Of a stretch of DNA of 64,000 bases, positions 34,431 to 49,119 are shown piece after piece. Made by a program: the position numbers and the translations under genes. The notes beneath the pieces are model-generated. The model was not told the DNA's origin. It saw only the letters and a list, made by a program, of their open reading frames with translations, and did not search any database. This stretch comes from Brevibacterium daeguense (lineage in GTDB: Bacteria > Actinomycetota > Actinomycetes > Actinomycetales > Brevibacteriaceae), in contig NZ_JAJTWW010000001.1 of assembly GCF_021729135.1 (NCBI RefSeq), positions 248,001 to 312,000 on the forward strand. The letters are read 5' to 3'. Every line of letters starts with the position of its first letter. The first letter of the stretch is position 1.

Positions 34431-35126
34431 ATGGCACAGCGCTCAAAGGCCTACCGGGCCGCCGCGGAGAAGATCGCGGCAGATACCTACTACGAACCCA
34501 ACCAGGCGATCGCCCTGGCCAAGGAGACTTCGGTGTCGAAGTTCGACGCCACCGTCGAGGTGGCGTTCCGCCTCAGCGTCGATCCGCGCAAGGCGGATCA
34601 GATGGTGCGCGGCACCGTCAACCTTCCGCACGGCACCGGCAAGACCGCCACGGTCCTGGTGTTCGCCGCCGGCGACCGTGCAGAAGCCGCCCGCGAAGCA
34701 GGTGCCGACTATGTCGGTTCCGATGACCTGCTGGAGAAGGTGGCAGCCGGCTTCACCGATTTCGACGCAGCCGTCGCCACGCCGGACATGATGGGCAAGG
34801 TCGGCCGTCTGGGCAAGGTGCTGGGTCCCCGCGGACTCATGCCGAACCCGAAGACCGGCACGGTGACGATGGATGTCGCCAAGGCAGTGAGTGAGATCAA
34901 GGGCGGAAAGATCGAGTTCCGCGTCGACAAGCACTCCAACCTGCACTTCATCATCGGCAAGGCGTCGTTCGATCAAGAGAAGCTGCAGGAGAACTTCACC
35001 GCAGCGCTCGATGAGGTGCTGCGTCTGAAGCCTTCGTCCTCCAAGGGACGCTACATCTCCAAGGCCACCATCTCGACCACCAACGGTCCGGGTGTGCCCG
35101 TGGACGCCAATGCCCTGCGCCCCTGA
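34431..35126 (+). CDS. rplA: 50S ribosomal protein L1
   Basis: The 231-residue protein includes the L1 signature [18 protein letters not shown] and [10 protein letters not shown]. It binds the mobile L1 stalk and, in many bacteria, represses its own operon. Start ATG 34431 follows AAGGAGAG. Confidence 0.97.
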   Translation: MAQRSKAYRAAAEKIAADTYYEPNQAIALAKETSVSKFDATVEVAFRLSVDPRKADQMVRGTVNLPHGTGKTATVLVFAAGDRAEAAREAGADYVGSDDLLEKVAAGFTDFDAAVATPDMMGKVGRLGKVLGPRGLMPNPKTGTVTMDVAKAVSEIKGGKIEFRVDKHSNLHFIIGKASFDQEKLQENFTAALDEVLRLKPSSSKGRYISKATISTTNGPGVPVDANALRP

Positions 35127-35155
35127 GGCGCGGGTTCGCTGAGGCGGAGTCAGAC

Positions 35156-35192
35156 GGCTGAGGCCGGGTGCGGTGCGCACCCGGCCTCAGCC
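35156..35192 (+). terminator. Terminator after rplA
   Basis: A perfect 16-bp stem (GGCTGAGGCCGGGTGC, 35156-35171; GCACCCGGCCTCAGCC, 35177-35192) with a 5-nt loop. It also closes the minus-strand gene coming from the right. Confidence 0.88.
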
Positions 35193-35196
35193 GCAT

Positions 35197-35604
35197 TCAG
35201 CCCTGCGGCTCGGTGGGCGAGTCCTGCTCATTCCGCCCCGGCGAGTCGGCAGGTCCGAGAGCGACCAGATAGTTGTCGGAGTTCTCGTACTCGTACATGA
35301 ACCTGGGGAAGTCGATCGCGCCCGACTCGTACCTCTCCTTGAGCTCGTCGTAGGAGAAGCCCGGCCTGGGAGTCATCGACCAGGTGTGATCCCGCGTGTT
35401 GTCGAAGTCGACGACCACCCAGACGCCCTCGGCGGTGAGCACGTACATCTCGTCCTCGGCAAGGTCCGTGCGGGCTGCCCCGCCTGCGACCCGGGTGACG
35501 CCTCCGCGGGGATCGCGCGGTGGGAATTCGCCGTCGGCGATCGCGGCCAGCTGTGCATTGCGGGAATTGACCCAGACCTGTTCTCTCTGTCCTGGACGGT
35601 TCAT
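35197..35604 (-). CDS. Orphan, catalytically degenerate GH-E-like toxin tip
   Basis: This 135-residue protein aligns along its length to the last 130 residues of the large toxin-like protein next door: both begin PGQREQVWVNSRN, share DEMYVL, then W-x-M, FP-x-FM, and Y-x-V. Where the intact copy has the NMGH motif, this one has SMTP, and the C-terminal N-x-SH is lost, so nuclease activity is unlikely. It lacks any delivery domain but has its own ATG with GAGGAA 7 nt upstream. It may be a displaced orphan cassette or a soluble decoy; both are inference. Confidence 0.7.
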   Translation of the reverse strand: MNRPGQREQVWVNSRNAQLAAIADGEFPPRDPRGGVTRVAGGAARTDLAEDEMYVLTAEGVWVVVDFDNTRDHTWSMTPRPGFSYDELKERYESGAIDFPRFMYEYENSDNYLVALGPADSPGRNEQDSPTEPQG

Positions 35605-35688
35605 CTGCGATTCCTCGGGCCTCTCTGGTTCTCGACTGCGATCAGTCTATGGTGAAGGTGATTCGAGCTGTGGTGAAAGGAGCACCTC

Positions 35689-36234
35689 ATGGCATCGGTG
35701 CTGTATGCGAGCCGGAACGGGACGTACGACGAGTTCGTGGAGCAGTATGACGCATCGTCGGCCGATCGGGAGAAGCTCCTCGTCTCGGCGCTCACCCATC
35801 CGGAGCCGGTGCACCGGGTGGCGATCGCGACTCGCCTGCTCGATGACGGTGCCGACATCGTCGAAGCAGAACGGCGTCACGGTGCTGTCCTCCTGTCCCT
35901 CCTCCCGGCCCTCCGGCACGACTCGGCGCTCGAAGGTCCGCTGGTCCAGCGCCTGGTCGACGGCGGAGCGGATGTCAATGCGCTCGAGCGGCGCGGGGAC
36001 AGGCCCATCAACTACGTGATCCGGATGTCGCTGCCCGATGAAGAGCGCGGGCCGTTCTACCGGGCGCTGTTCGGGTCGGGGCGCCTGGACCTTGCAGTGC
36101 CCGCCGACCCCCGGCAACCCGACGGTCCCACGCTGATCGAACACCTGCTCGCGAATCCCGAGACGCAGAAGCTCCCCGTGCTCCGCGATCACCTGGTGCG
36201 GTGGGCTGCAGATCATCAGTCGTCCCAGGGCTGA
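35689..36234 (+). CDS. Ankyrin-repeat protein, candidate immunity protein
   Basis: The 181-residue all-helical protein carries ankyrin-like units (LVQRLVDGGADVNALERRGD; TRLLDDGADIVEAERRHGA). Ankyrin proteins are one of the known immunity-protein classes in polymorphic toxin loci. Its strong ribosome site (AAAGGAGCACCTC) and position between the active-type and degenerate toxin tips support an immunity role. It is convergent with the toxin gene, with stop codons 8 bp apart, rather than in the usual tandem order. Confidence 0.65.
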   Translation: MASVLYASRNGTYDEFVEQYDASSADREKLLVSALTHPEPVHRVAIATRLLDDGADIVEAERRHGAVLLSLLPALRHDSALEGPLVQRLVDGGADVNALERRGDRPINYVIRMSLPDEERGPFYRALFGSGRLDLAVPADPRQPDGPTLIEHLLANPETQKLPVLRDHLVRWAADHQSSQG

Positions 36235-36248
36235 CTGGGACGTCAGCC
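36229..36248. terminator. Hairpin covering both stop codons
   Basis: GGCTGAC (36229-36235) pairs with GTCAGCC (36242-36248), loop 6 nt. It includes both the ankyrin gene TGA and the toxin gene stop. No T tract. Confidence 0.5.
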
Positions 36249-38339
36249 GCGGCCTTCGTCCAGATGGCTCGAGTTGCGCCCCGGCTCCTCCACCATGTAC
36301 CTGTTCGGTCCCTGCTGCTCGTGCATGAACTCCGGGAAGGTCAGGTCGCCGTCGAGGTAGTCGGCCTTCGATCTGCGGTACTCCTGGTTCGGCAGGTGCC
36401 CCATGTTCCACTTCCACTCGCCGGACCTGTCGAACTTCGTGATCACGTACTCGTTCGAGGTGTTGAGCACGTACATCTCGTCCTCCGCCAGCATCTCCCT
36501 CTCGTGCCCCCGCTTGATCCGAGTCTCCATGCCGCGACTGTCCGGGGGAGGGAACTCACCGTTGCGCATCTGCTCGAGCTGCTGATTCCGCGAGTTCACC
36601 CACACCTGCTCGCGCTGCCCGGGCAGGTACGGCGGTCTGTTCCTGGTGCGGCCTCGGTCATCGGCGAACTTGGGCAGCACCCGGTTGCCGTTCTCGTTCA
36701 CGTACTCCCTGGGATAGACGTTCTCGTACCAGTCCAGCGCGGGCTGCTGAGCGGTCTGGGCGAAGCGAGGATCCGAGTAGCCGGGATTGCTGTTCGTGCC
36801 GTAGCCGCCTGCGGGCCGCTGGGGCGCCACCGGCCGGCGATCCCAGCGCACGGACGCTCCGGCCACACTGTCCGCCGAGCGCGAAGCTCCCGAGGCGACC
36901 TGCCCCGCGATGTCGTCGGCCTGCCTCGCAGCCGAGGTCGCGGATTCCACTCCGTCGCCCAGGACGTTCTTCACGCGCCTGCCGGTTCGGCCTGCGCTCG
37001 CGGCGTCACCGGCGAACGGGATCATGCCGGCCATCGACATCCCGGCGTTGAGGGGATCGCCCTCGATCGCGTACCAGAGTCCGTTCCCGACGTCGATCGG
37101 AATGCCGACAACCGGCAGCATGCCCCCGAAGTCGAGTCCGAGGTGGATCCAGTCCGACACCGACATGTCGGCGTCTGCCTCAGCCTGCTGCCGCAGCGCC
37201 TCGGCCAGACCTGCCACCCGAGCGGACTCGCCGACGATCGCCTCGGTCTGCGCAGTGTTCGCGAAGTCGCCGGTGGTGATGTCGGTGAGGAGACCGGTGA
37301 GCGAGTCCACTCCGCCCTCGCCCCACTCCCGCATCATCAGGGTCTGGAGGTAGGTCGACATTGCGGGCTCGCCTGCAACCTCGAACCGACGAGTGTTCGA
37401 CGGGGAGAGGATGCTGCGTGCGGCTTCCGGGTTGAAGCGGAGGCCTGCGACGAGGTGGAGCATCGGGTCGTCGAGCGAGCGGCCCGCTGGATCGGTGATC
37501 CCGTACGGCGCCATCACCCGGGACGCGCCCGGGCGCTCGGCCTCGATGTCGAACATCTTCGCGTGAACGGTCTCGAGGAACTCGCGGCCGAATGCTCCGC
37601 GCGAGAGAGTGAGCGCGATCGCACCGCTGAGCTGACTGCTGGGGTAGCTCTCGTCCCAGTAGCGGAGTGTGAGGGCCTCGGCCCAGGAGTCCGCGAAGCC
37701 CTCGGGCGGGGACAGCGGGCCCGTGCCGCGGCTGGCGACCCCCAGGGAGCCTCCGATGGCGTCGATGAATGCCTCGTATTCGGCTCGCGAGGCGTCGACC
37801 GCCTCGGGCCCGTCCTGCTCCGCCCAGCGCAGGTCGAGGGCCCGGTTCTGCACGAGGAGGCCGGTCATCGCCGGATCGAGCCCCTTCGCGAGCTCCTGGG
37901 CGAAATAGGGGTCGAGCGCGTTGTCGGTCAGGAGCTGCAGCAGTTCGGGGTCCATGGGCCGCCGCTCCCCGCTGATCTGCATCTCTGCGTCCAACAGCGC
38001 CTGAAGCCTCTCCAGGGCCCGCTGCGCGTCCTCGCGCGCCTGCTGAGGCGTGCGGTCGGAGATCCGGGATTCGTCGATGTCGACGCTGGTCTGCAGGCCC
38101 GGTGTCTGAGCCTCGATGTACTCCGCCAGCGCAACGCGTCGGTTGAGGTCCGGGATCTGCTCGCGGATCCAGTGCGCAGCCTGCCGCGCCTGTGCAAGGC
38201 CCGGATTGTCGGCCGGGAGGAGGAGTCCGAGGAGTCGGTCGCTGATGATGGCGGCCTGTTCGAGGATGAGGGCGGCGCTGCTCTCCGAGGTGCGGATGAG
38301 GTCGTGCATGGCGGGGATGTCGATGCTGGTCGTGCTCAT
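36243..38339 (-). CDS. Large polymorphic toxin-like protein with C-terminal GH-E-type nuclease domain
   Basis: The 698-residue protein has a helical N-terminal third rich in Ala/Leu/Glu (possible type VII/ESX-like delivery region; no signal peptide), an unclassified middle, a pre-toxin-like hydrophobic motif (about 400-447; FGGMLPVVGIPIDVG, AGMIPFAGDAASAG), and a C-terminal tip (569-698). The tip has WNMGH (Gly647-His648), FPEFMHE and NSSH, in the order seen in GH-E family HNH/EndoVII-type nucleases. Start ATG 38339 overlaps the stop of the upstream small gene (ATGA). The target and secretion route are inferred. Confidence 0.72.
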   Translation of the reverse strand: MSTTSIDIPAMHDLIRTSESSAALILEQAAIISDRLLGLLLPADNPGLAQARQAAHWIREQIPDLNRRVALAEYIEAQTPGLQTSVDIDESRISDRTPQQAREDAQRALERLQALLDAEMQISGERRPMDPELLQLLTDNALDPYFAQELAKGLDPAMTGLLVQNRALDLRWAEQDGPEAVDASRAEYEAFIDAIGGSLGVASRGTGPLSPPEGFADSWAEALTLRYWDESYPSSQLSGAIALTLSRGAFGREFLETVHAKMFDIEAERPGASRVMAPYGITDPAGRSLDDPMLHLVAGLRFNPEAARSILSPSNTRRFEVAGEPAMSTYLQTLMMREWGEGGVDSLTGLLTDITTGDFANTAQTEAIVGESARVAGLAEALRQQAEADADMSVSDWIHLGLDFGGMLPVVGIPIDVGNGLWYAIEGDPLNAGMSMAGMIPFAGDAASAGRTGRRVKNVLGDGVESATSAARQADDIAGQVASGASRSADSVAGASVRWDRRPVAPQRPAGGYGTNSNPGYSDPRFAQTAQQPALDWYENVYPREYVNENGNRVLPKFADDRGRTRNRPPYLPGQREQVWVNSRNQQLEQMRNGEFPPPDSRGMETRIKRGHEREMLAEDEMYVLNTSNEYVITKFDRSGEWKWNMGHLPNQEYRRSKADYLDGDLTFPEFMHEQQGPNRYMVEEPGRNSSHLDEGRG

Positions 38340-38647
38340 ATGCTCACCCACGTCGCCTTCCACGCCTCGGCGGGATTCTCGATGTTCACGAGCGGTGGTT
38401 CGCCGGCAGCCTTGGTGGACATGTCGGCAGCTGCCACGGCGCCGGCCGCCTGGCACGGGCTCCTGTGCGCGGTGAGTGCGGCGTAGTACTCGTCAGCCGT
38501 GGACGAGACCCAGGCGCCGCCGTCCATGATCCGGATGAGGTCGTCGACGGCCTCGGCCATCGCATCGCCGTTGCCGGCGACGCGAGGCGCGTTGGCCACG
38601 AGGTCGTGCCGATAGAGGTTGGGCATGGGGACTGGGGGTATGGGCAT
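38336..38647 (-). CDS. Small helical partner of the toxin (ESX/WXG100-like)
   Basis: The 103-residue protein precedes and overlaps the toxin gene. It is mostly helical with a short turn GGAWVSSTADEYYAAL where WXG100-type proteins have their WxG hairpin, although the exact W-x-G is not present. Small helical genes directly before a large toxin are typical of type VII-exported effectors. Start ATG 38647 has GGAG 8 nt upstream; ATG 38626 is an alternative. Confidence 0.55.
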   Translation of the reverse strand: MPIPPVPMPNLYRHDLVANAPRVAGNGDAMAEAVDDLIRIMDGGAWVSSTADEYYAALTAHRSPCQAAGAVAAADMSTKAAGEPPLVNIENPAEAWKATWVSI

Positions 38648-38720
38648 GGGGATGACTCCGAGCGGGGATCAGCCGCAGCGCGAGGACGCACTGCGGTAGG
38701 GCCTGCAATGCTGGGAACGA

Positions 38721-38767
38721 GGGCAGTGGGGGAATCGAGGGGCAGTGGGGGAATCGAGGGGCAGTGG
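38721..38767. repeat. 19-bp tandem repeat, two and a half copies
   Basis: Units at 38721-38739 and 38740-38758 (GGGCAGTGGGGGAATCGAG) are identical, followed by a partial third copy. Confidence 0.88.
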
Positions 38768-38836
38768 AAGATGGAATTCTCGAGGGGACGGGGATCCAGC
38801 GGCCGATGGCCGGTCGACGGGTTCGGGGATGTGACC

Positions 38837-38917
38837 GACGACAGTGCCACAATAGATGACAGCGCCACAATAGCCGACCGCGTAGCAGTCGACGACCGCG
38901 TCACAGTCGACGACAGC
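38837..38917. repeat. 18-bp tandem repeat, about four and a half diverged copies
   Basis: Units at 38837, 38855, 38873 and 38891 start GACGACAGT, GATGACAGC, GCCGACCGC and GACGACCGC; the last is followed by a half copy. Being a multiple of three, it reads as a hexapeptide-type repeat (DDSATI, ADRVAV, DDRVTV) on the plus strand, but no convincing gene surrounds it. Confidence 0.75.
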
Positions 38918-38966
38918 TGGGCTCACACCAGTGTCGGACCGCGTGGAAGGACACTACGCAGCCCGG

Positions 38967-38996
38967 TTTGCTCTCGGCGCCTGCTCTGCGCTAGTG
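38967..38996 (+). promoter_or_regulatory. Promoter of rplJ-rplL
   Basis: TTGCTC (38967-38972) and TAGTGT (38991-38996) are spaced 18 bp. The leader to rplJ would be about 195 nt. Confidence 0.55.
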
Positions 38997-39128
38997 TGGT
39001 GTGCGCCCAAGACCGTCGGTCTCAGCGGACGCCTCACCTCAGGTGTGACGGCTGCTGACGAAGACTCGGAAGAGTGACCTGCGCAGGTGACATGAGGATG
39101 TATGCAGCGGATGTTGTCCGCGATCGCA

Positions 39129-39163
39129 AGCGTTCCGTGCTTCCTGCGCGGAGCGCTTTTTTC
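39129..39163 (+). terminator. Attenuator-like hairpin with T tract in the rplJ leader
   Basis: AGCGTTCCGTGC (39129-39140) pairs, with G-U pairs, with GCGCGGAGCGCT (39146-39157), followed by a run of Ts. It lies 35 nt before the rplJ start inside the leader, where L10 leader regulation is known in other bacteria. Confidence 0.7.
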
Positions 39164-39197
39164 GTGTCCGGCACCGACACCGTACGAAAGGAATACC

Positions 39198-39740
39198 ATG
39201 GCGAGGCCTGACAAGGCAGCGGCAGTCGCGGAGCTCAAGCAGATGCTCGAGGGCTCCCAGGCTGCAGTGCTGACCGAGTACCGCGGTCTCACCGTCGCGC
39301 AGATGAAAGAGCTGCGCAACGCTCTCGGTGAGAACGCCAGCTACGCCGTGGTGAAGAATACGCTGACCGCAATCGCTGCCCGGGAAGCCGGCATCGAGGC
39401 ATTCGACGGACTCCTCAATGGACCCTCCGCCATCGCCTTCGTGTCCGGAGAGCCTTCCGAGGCGGCCAAGGCGCTGCGTGACTTTGCCAAGGCGAATCCG
39501 CAGCTGGTCATCAAGGCGGGCTACCTCGAAGGTAAGCCGCTGACCGCTGAGGACATCTCGAAACTCGCCGACCTCGAATCCCGCGAGGTGCTGCTTGCGA
39601 AGGCAGCCGGTGCCATGAAGGCGGGCCTGCACAAGGCCGCTTACGTGTTCACCGCCCCGCTGGTCAAGGCTGCTCGCACAGTCGACGCTCTTCGCGAGAA
39701 GAACGCCGACGGCGAATCGGCACCGGCCGAGGACGCCTGA
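39198..39740 (+). CDS. rplJ: 50S ribosomal protein L10
   Basis: The 180-residue protein ([36 protein letters not shown]) anchors L7/L12 dimers to the ribosome. Start ATG 39198 follows GAAAGGA. In many bacteria L10-L12 represses its own mRNA through the leader. Confidence 0.97.
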   Translation: MARPDKAAAVAELKQMLEGSQAAVLTEYRGLTVAQMKELRNALGENASYAVVKNTLTAIAAREAGIEAFDGLLNGPSAIAFVSGEPSEAAKALRDFAKANPQLVIKAGYLEGKPLTAEDISKLADLESREVLLAKAAGAMKAGLHKAAYVFTAPLVKAARTVDALREKNADGESAPAEDA

Positions 39741-39804
39741 GTTTCAGAACCGCATACCACCCCGGTTGAGAACCTCAACCATCTAAGGAAGGACATAGCC
39801 CACC

Positions 39805-40197
39805 ATGGCTAAGCTCACCCCCGAAGAGCTCATCGAAGGATTCAAAGAGCTCTCGCTGATCGAACTCTCCGACTTCGTCAAGATGTTCGAAGAGACCTTC
39901 GACGTCGAGGCTGCTGCTCCGGTTGCGGCTGCCGCTGCCCCGGCTGCCGGCGGTGCTGGTGGCGGAGAGGCTGCTGCCGAGGAGCAGACCGAGTTCGACG
40001 TCATCCTCGAGAGCGGCGGAGAGAAGAAGGTTCCCGTCATCAAGGAGGTCCGCGGACTGACCTCGCTCGGCCTGAAGGAAGCCAAGGAGCTGGTCGACAG
40101 CGCTCCGAAGGCCGTCCTCGAAGGCGTCAACAAGGAGACCGCGGACAAGGCCAAGGAGGCCCTCGAGGGCGCCGGCGCCACCGTCACCCTCAAGTGA
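39805..40197 (+). CDS. rplL: 50S ribosomal protein L7/L12
   Basis: The 130-residue protein has an N-terminal dimerisation helix, an Ala/Gly-rich hinge and the C-terminal factor-binding domain ([20 protein letters not shown]). Start ATG follows AAGGAAGG. Confidence 0.98.
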   Translation: MAKLTPEELIEGFKELSLIELSDFVKMFEETFDVEAAAPVAAAAAPAAGGAGGGEAAAEEQTEFDVILESGGEKKVPVIKEVRGLTSLGLKEAKELVDSAPKAVLEGVNKETADKAKEALEGAGATVTLK

Positions 40198-40254
40198 TCT
40201 GACGATCGCCGAGGGGGTCGCAGGACCGCCTCAAGTGATCGGAAGCTCCTTCGC

Positions 40255-40286
40255 AAGGACCCCGCTGCATGCGCAGCGGGGTCCTT
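40255..40286 (+). terminator. Terminator after rplL
   Basis: AAGGACCCCGCTGC (40255-40268) pairs perfectly with GCAGCGGGGTCCTT (40273-40286) around ATGC. Confidence 0.9.
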
Positions 40287-40313
40287 GCTCTCTGTGCCCG
40301 GCAGGGTCTGAGC

Positions 40314-40389
40314 GAACTCAGCAGCTCCGAGTGGACTCAGCGGCTCCGAGTGGACTCAGCGGCTCCGAGTGGACTCAGCGGCTCCGAGT
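40314..40389. repeat. 19-bp tandem repeat, four copies
   Basis: Units at 40314, 40333, 40352 and 40371 (GGACTCAGCGGCTCCGAGT); the last three are identical and the first differs at two bases. It lies between the convergent rplL and metallo-beta-lactamase-fold genes. On the minus strand each unit contains TGA. Confidence 0.92.
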
Positions 40390-40423
40390 GGACCCAACGG
40401 GCCAGAGCCCATCGAGCAGGGCC

Positions 40424-41170
40424 TCAGCGCAGGCGACGCACTCCTGTCGGGAAGGTGCCCGGAACCCAGGGGAACGGGCCGGCGGAGCGGGCCGGCGCCT
40501 CGGCGGGGGAGTCGTGCTCGGAGACCCGGGCGATGTCGCCGAGCTGCGCCGCGGCGAACGCCTTGTCGACCGGGCTGCCGTGGCCGGGAGCGAAGAGGCG
40601 GATTCCGGGCAGCCCGAGCAGCAGCTCGAGGGATGCAGCCCACTGTGCGGGCAGGGCGTCATCACCGACCTGCAGGGGCGCGCCCTCCTCGACGAGATCC
40701 CCGACGAAGGCGACATCGTCGACGACGACCACCAGGTCGGATTCCGTGTGCCCGGCGAGCGGGAGGAATCGGACTTCTGCGTCGCCGAGATCGAGGGCGT
40801 CCTCGGCAGTGACGGCGCTCACCGGGACGAGCAGCTCCTCCGGCGGCGGCAGATCAGGCTCCGCGGCCAGTGGCACCTGCTCGAGCTGCACCCATGCAGA
40901 AGCGCGGTGATCGCGCACGAATCCGGGGGAGGCGAGGAACTGCTCGACCCCGTGCTCCGCAAAAGTCGTGTTGCCGAAGAAGTGGTCCCAGTGGTCGTGG
41001 GTGTTGACGACGACGAGGGGCAGATCCGTGAGTGCGCGGACGGCGGTCAGGATGCCCGCGGCCTGGACAGGGCCGGCGCCGGTGTCGATGACCAGTGCAC
41101 GCTCGCTGCCGACGACCAGATAGGAGTTGAGGGCGACGGGGTCCGAGGTGTGCACGTAGATCTGCGGCAT
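40424..41170 (-). CDS. Metallo-beta-lactamase-fold hydrolase
   Basis: The 248-residue protein has the zinc-binding signature THDHWDHFFG, further ligands in LPLAGHTESDLVV and VGDLVEEG, and APGHGSPV near the C-terminus. The superfamily covers glyoxalase II, lactonases and others; the substrate is unknown. Start ATG 41170: a perfect-looking TATACT box ends 6 nt upstream; longer frames cross the rpoB control region. Confidence 0.85.
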   Translation of the reverse strand: MPQIYVHTSDPVALNSYLVVGSERALVIDTGAGPVQAAGILTAVRALTDLPLVVVNTHDHWDHFFGNTTFAEHGVEQFLASPGFVRDHRASAWVQLEQVPLAAEPDLPPPEELLVPVSAVTAEDALDLGDAEVRFLPLAGHTESDLVVVVDDVAFVGDLVEEGAPLQVGDDALPAQWAASLELLLGLPGIRLFAPGHGSPVDKAFAAAQLGDIARVSEHDSPAEAPARSAGPFPWVPGTFPTGVRRLR

Positions 41171-41176
41171 CGCCAC

Positions 41177-41182
41177 AGTATA
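41177..41182 (-). promoter_or_regulatory. Leaderless-type -10 box of the hydrolase gene
   Basis: TATACT on the minus strand, 6 nt before the ATG; it is the closest match to TATAAT among the leaderless-type boxes in the window. Confidence 0.6.
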
Positions 41183-41352
41183 CGAACCCGGGCGGATGCT
41201 GCGATGAACCCGAATCTGCGGTGAGCCGGCGCGGTAACCGGAGGCTGCGATGAATCGGGCTGAAGCGACCGGAGGCTGTGGCGCCCCGCTCGTGAATCCG
41301 CTGTGAAAATCACCCGAAAGTGGCGAAAGAAGCGAGCCTACCATATCCCGCC

Positions 41353-41381
41353 TTGCGCAACAGCGACGCGCCGAGTATGCT
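41353..41381 (+). promoter_or_regulatory. Promoter of rpoB-rpoC
   Basis: TTGCGC (41353-41358), 17 bp, TATGCT (41376-41381). Transcription would start near 41388, giving a leader of about 175 nt to the TTG start. The remaining gap (41171-41562) shows no other gene. Confidence 0.68.
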
Positions 41382-41562
41382 GGTTATTTGCGTTGCTTCG
41401 CCAACGTGGTGCCTTCATATAGCGGTGGGCCCCTCGGAGCCTCAAGTGTACTCGCGCCACGGGGGACAGTCGAATATCTCTGCTGTTCTCTGGACCCCGC
41501 AGGAGCGAGGCTGGCCAGCAAGTGACGCCGAGAGATCAGGTGACCCACTCGGAAGGATCGCA

Positions 41563-45048
<3,486 letters not shown>

Positions 45049-45105
45049 TTCATACGAACGCGAACCGACGATCGTGCATGATCGTCACCGAGAAAGAGGA
45101 TTTAC

Positions 45106-48978
<3,873 letters not shown>

Positions 48979-49025
48979 GCTGATTCCCGCGAGCGCCTCG
49001 TGTGCTTGTGATGTCGAAGTGAAGT

Positions 49026-49065
49026 GAAGCCCCGAGGTTTCTGCGCTGCAGAGCCTCGGGGCTTC
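49026..49065 (+). terminator. Terminator after rpoC
   Basis: GAAGCCCCGAGG (49026-49037) pairs with CCTCGGGGCTTC (49054-49065), with further CTGC/GCAG pairing inside. Confidence 0.82.
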
Positions 49066-49119
49066 GCTGTGTGGTGCGGTTCGCACCCGGGCCGACCGCG
49101 CCCTCCGGACCCTCCGGGT

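Larger units (their letters stand above)
38648..38966. other. Repeat-rich gap upstream of the toxin genes
   Basis: No gene can be supported on either strand. The stretch holds two tandem repeats (19 bp and 18 bp units). It separates the toxin operon (minus) from rplJ (plus), so it must carry the toxin promoter; I cannot place it. Confidence 0.5.

Noticed and set aside
38465..39058. 197-codon plus-strand frame covering the 18-bp repeat
   Set aside because: It overlaps the toxin partner gene, the tandem repeats and the rplJ promoter, has no good ribosome site, and its ends are not protein-like.
40314..40389. Possible CRISPR-like array
   Set aside because: Units are directly adjacent with no spacers; it is a simple tandem repeat and no cas genes are near.
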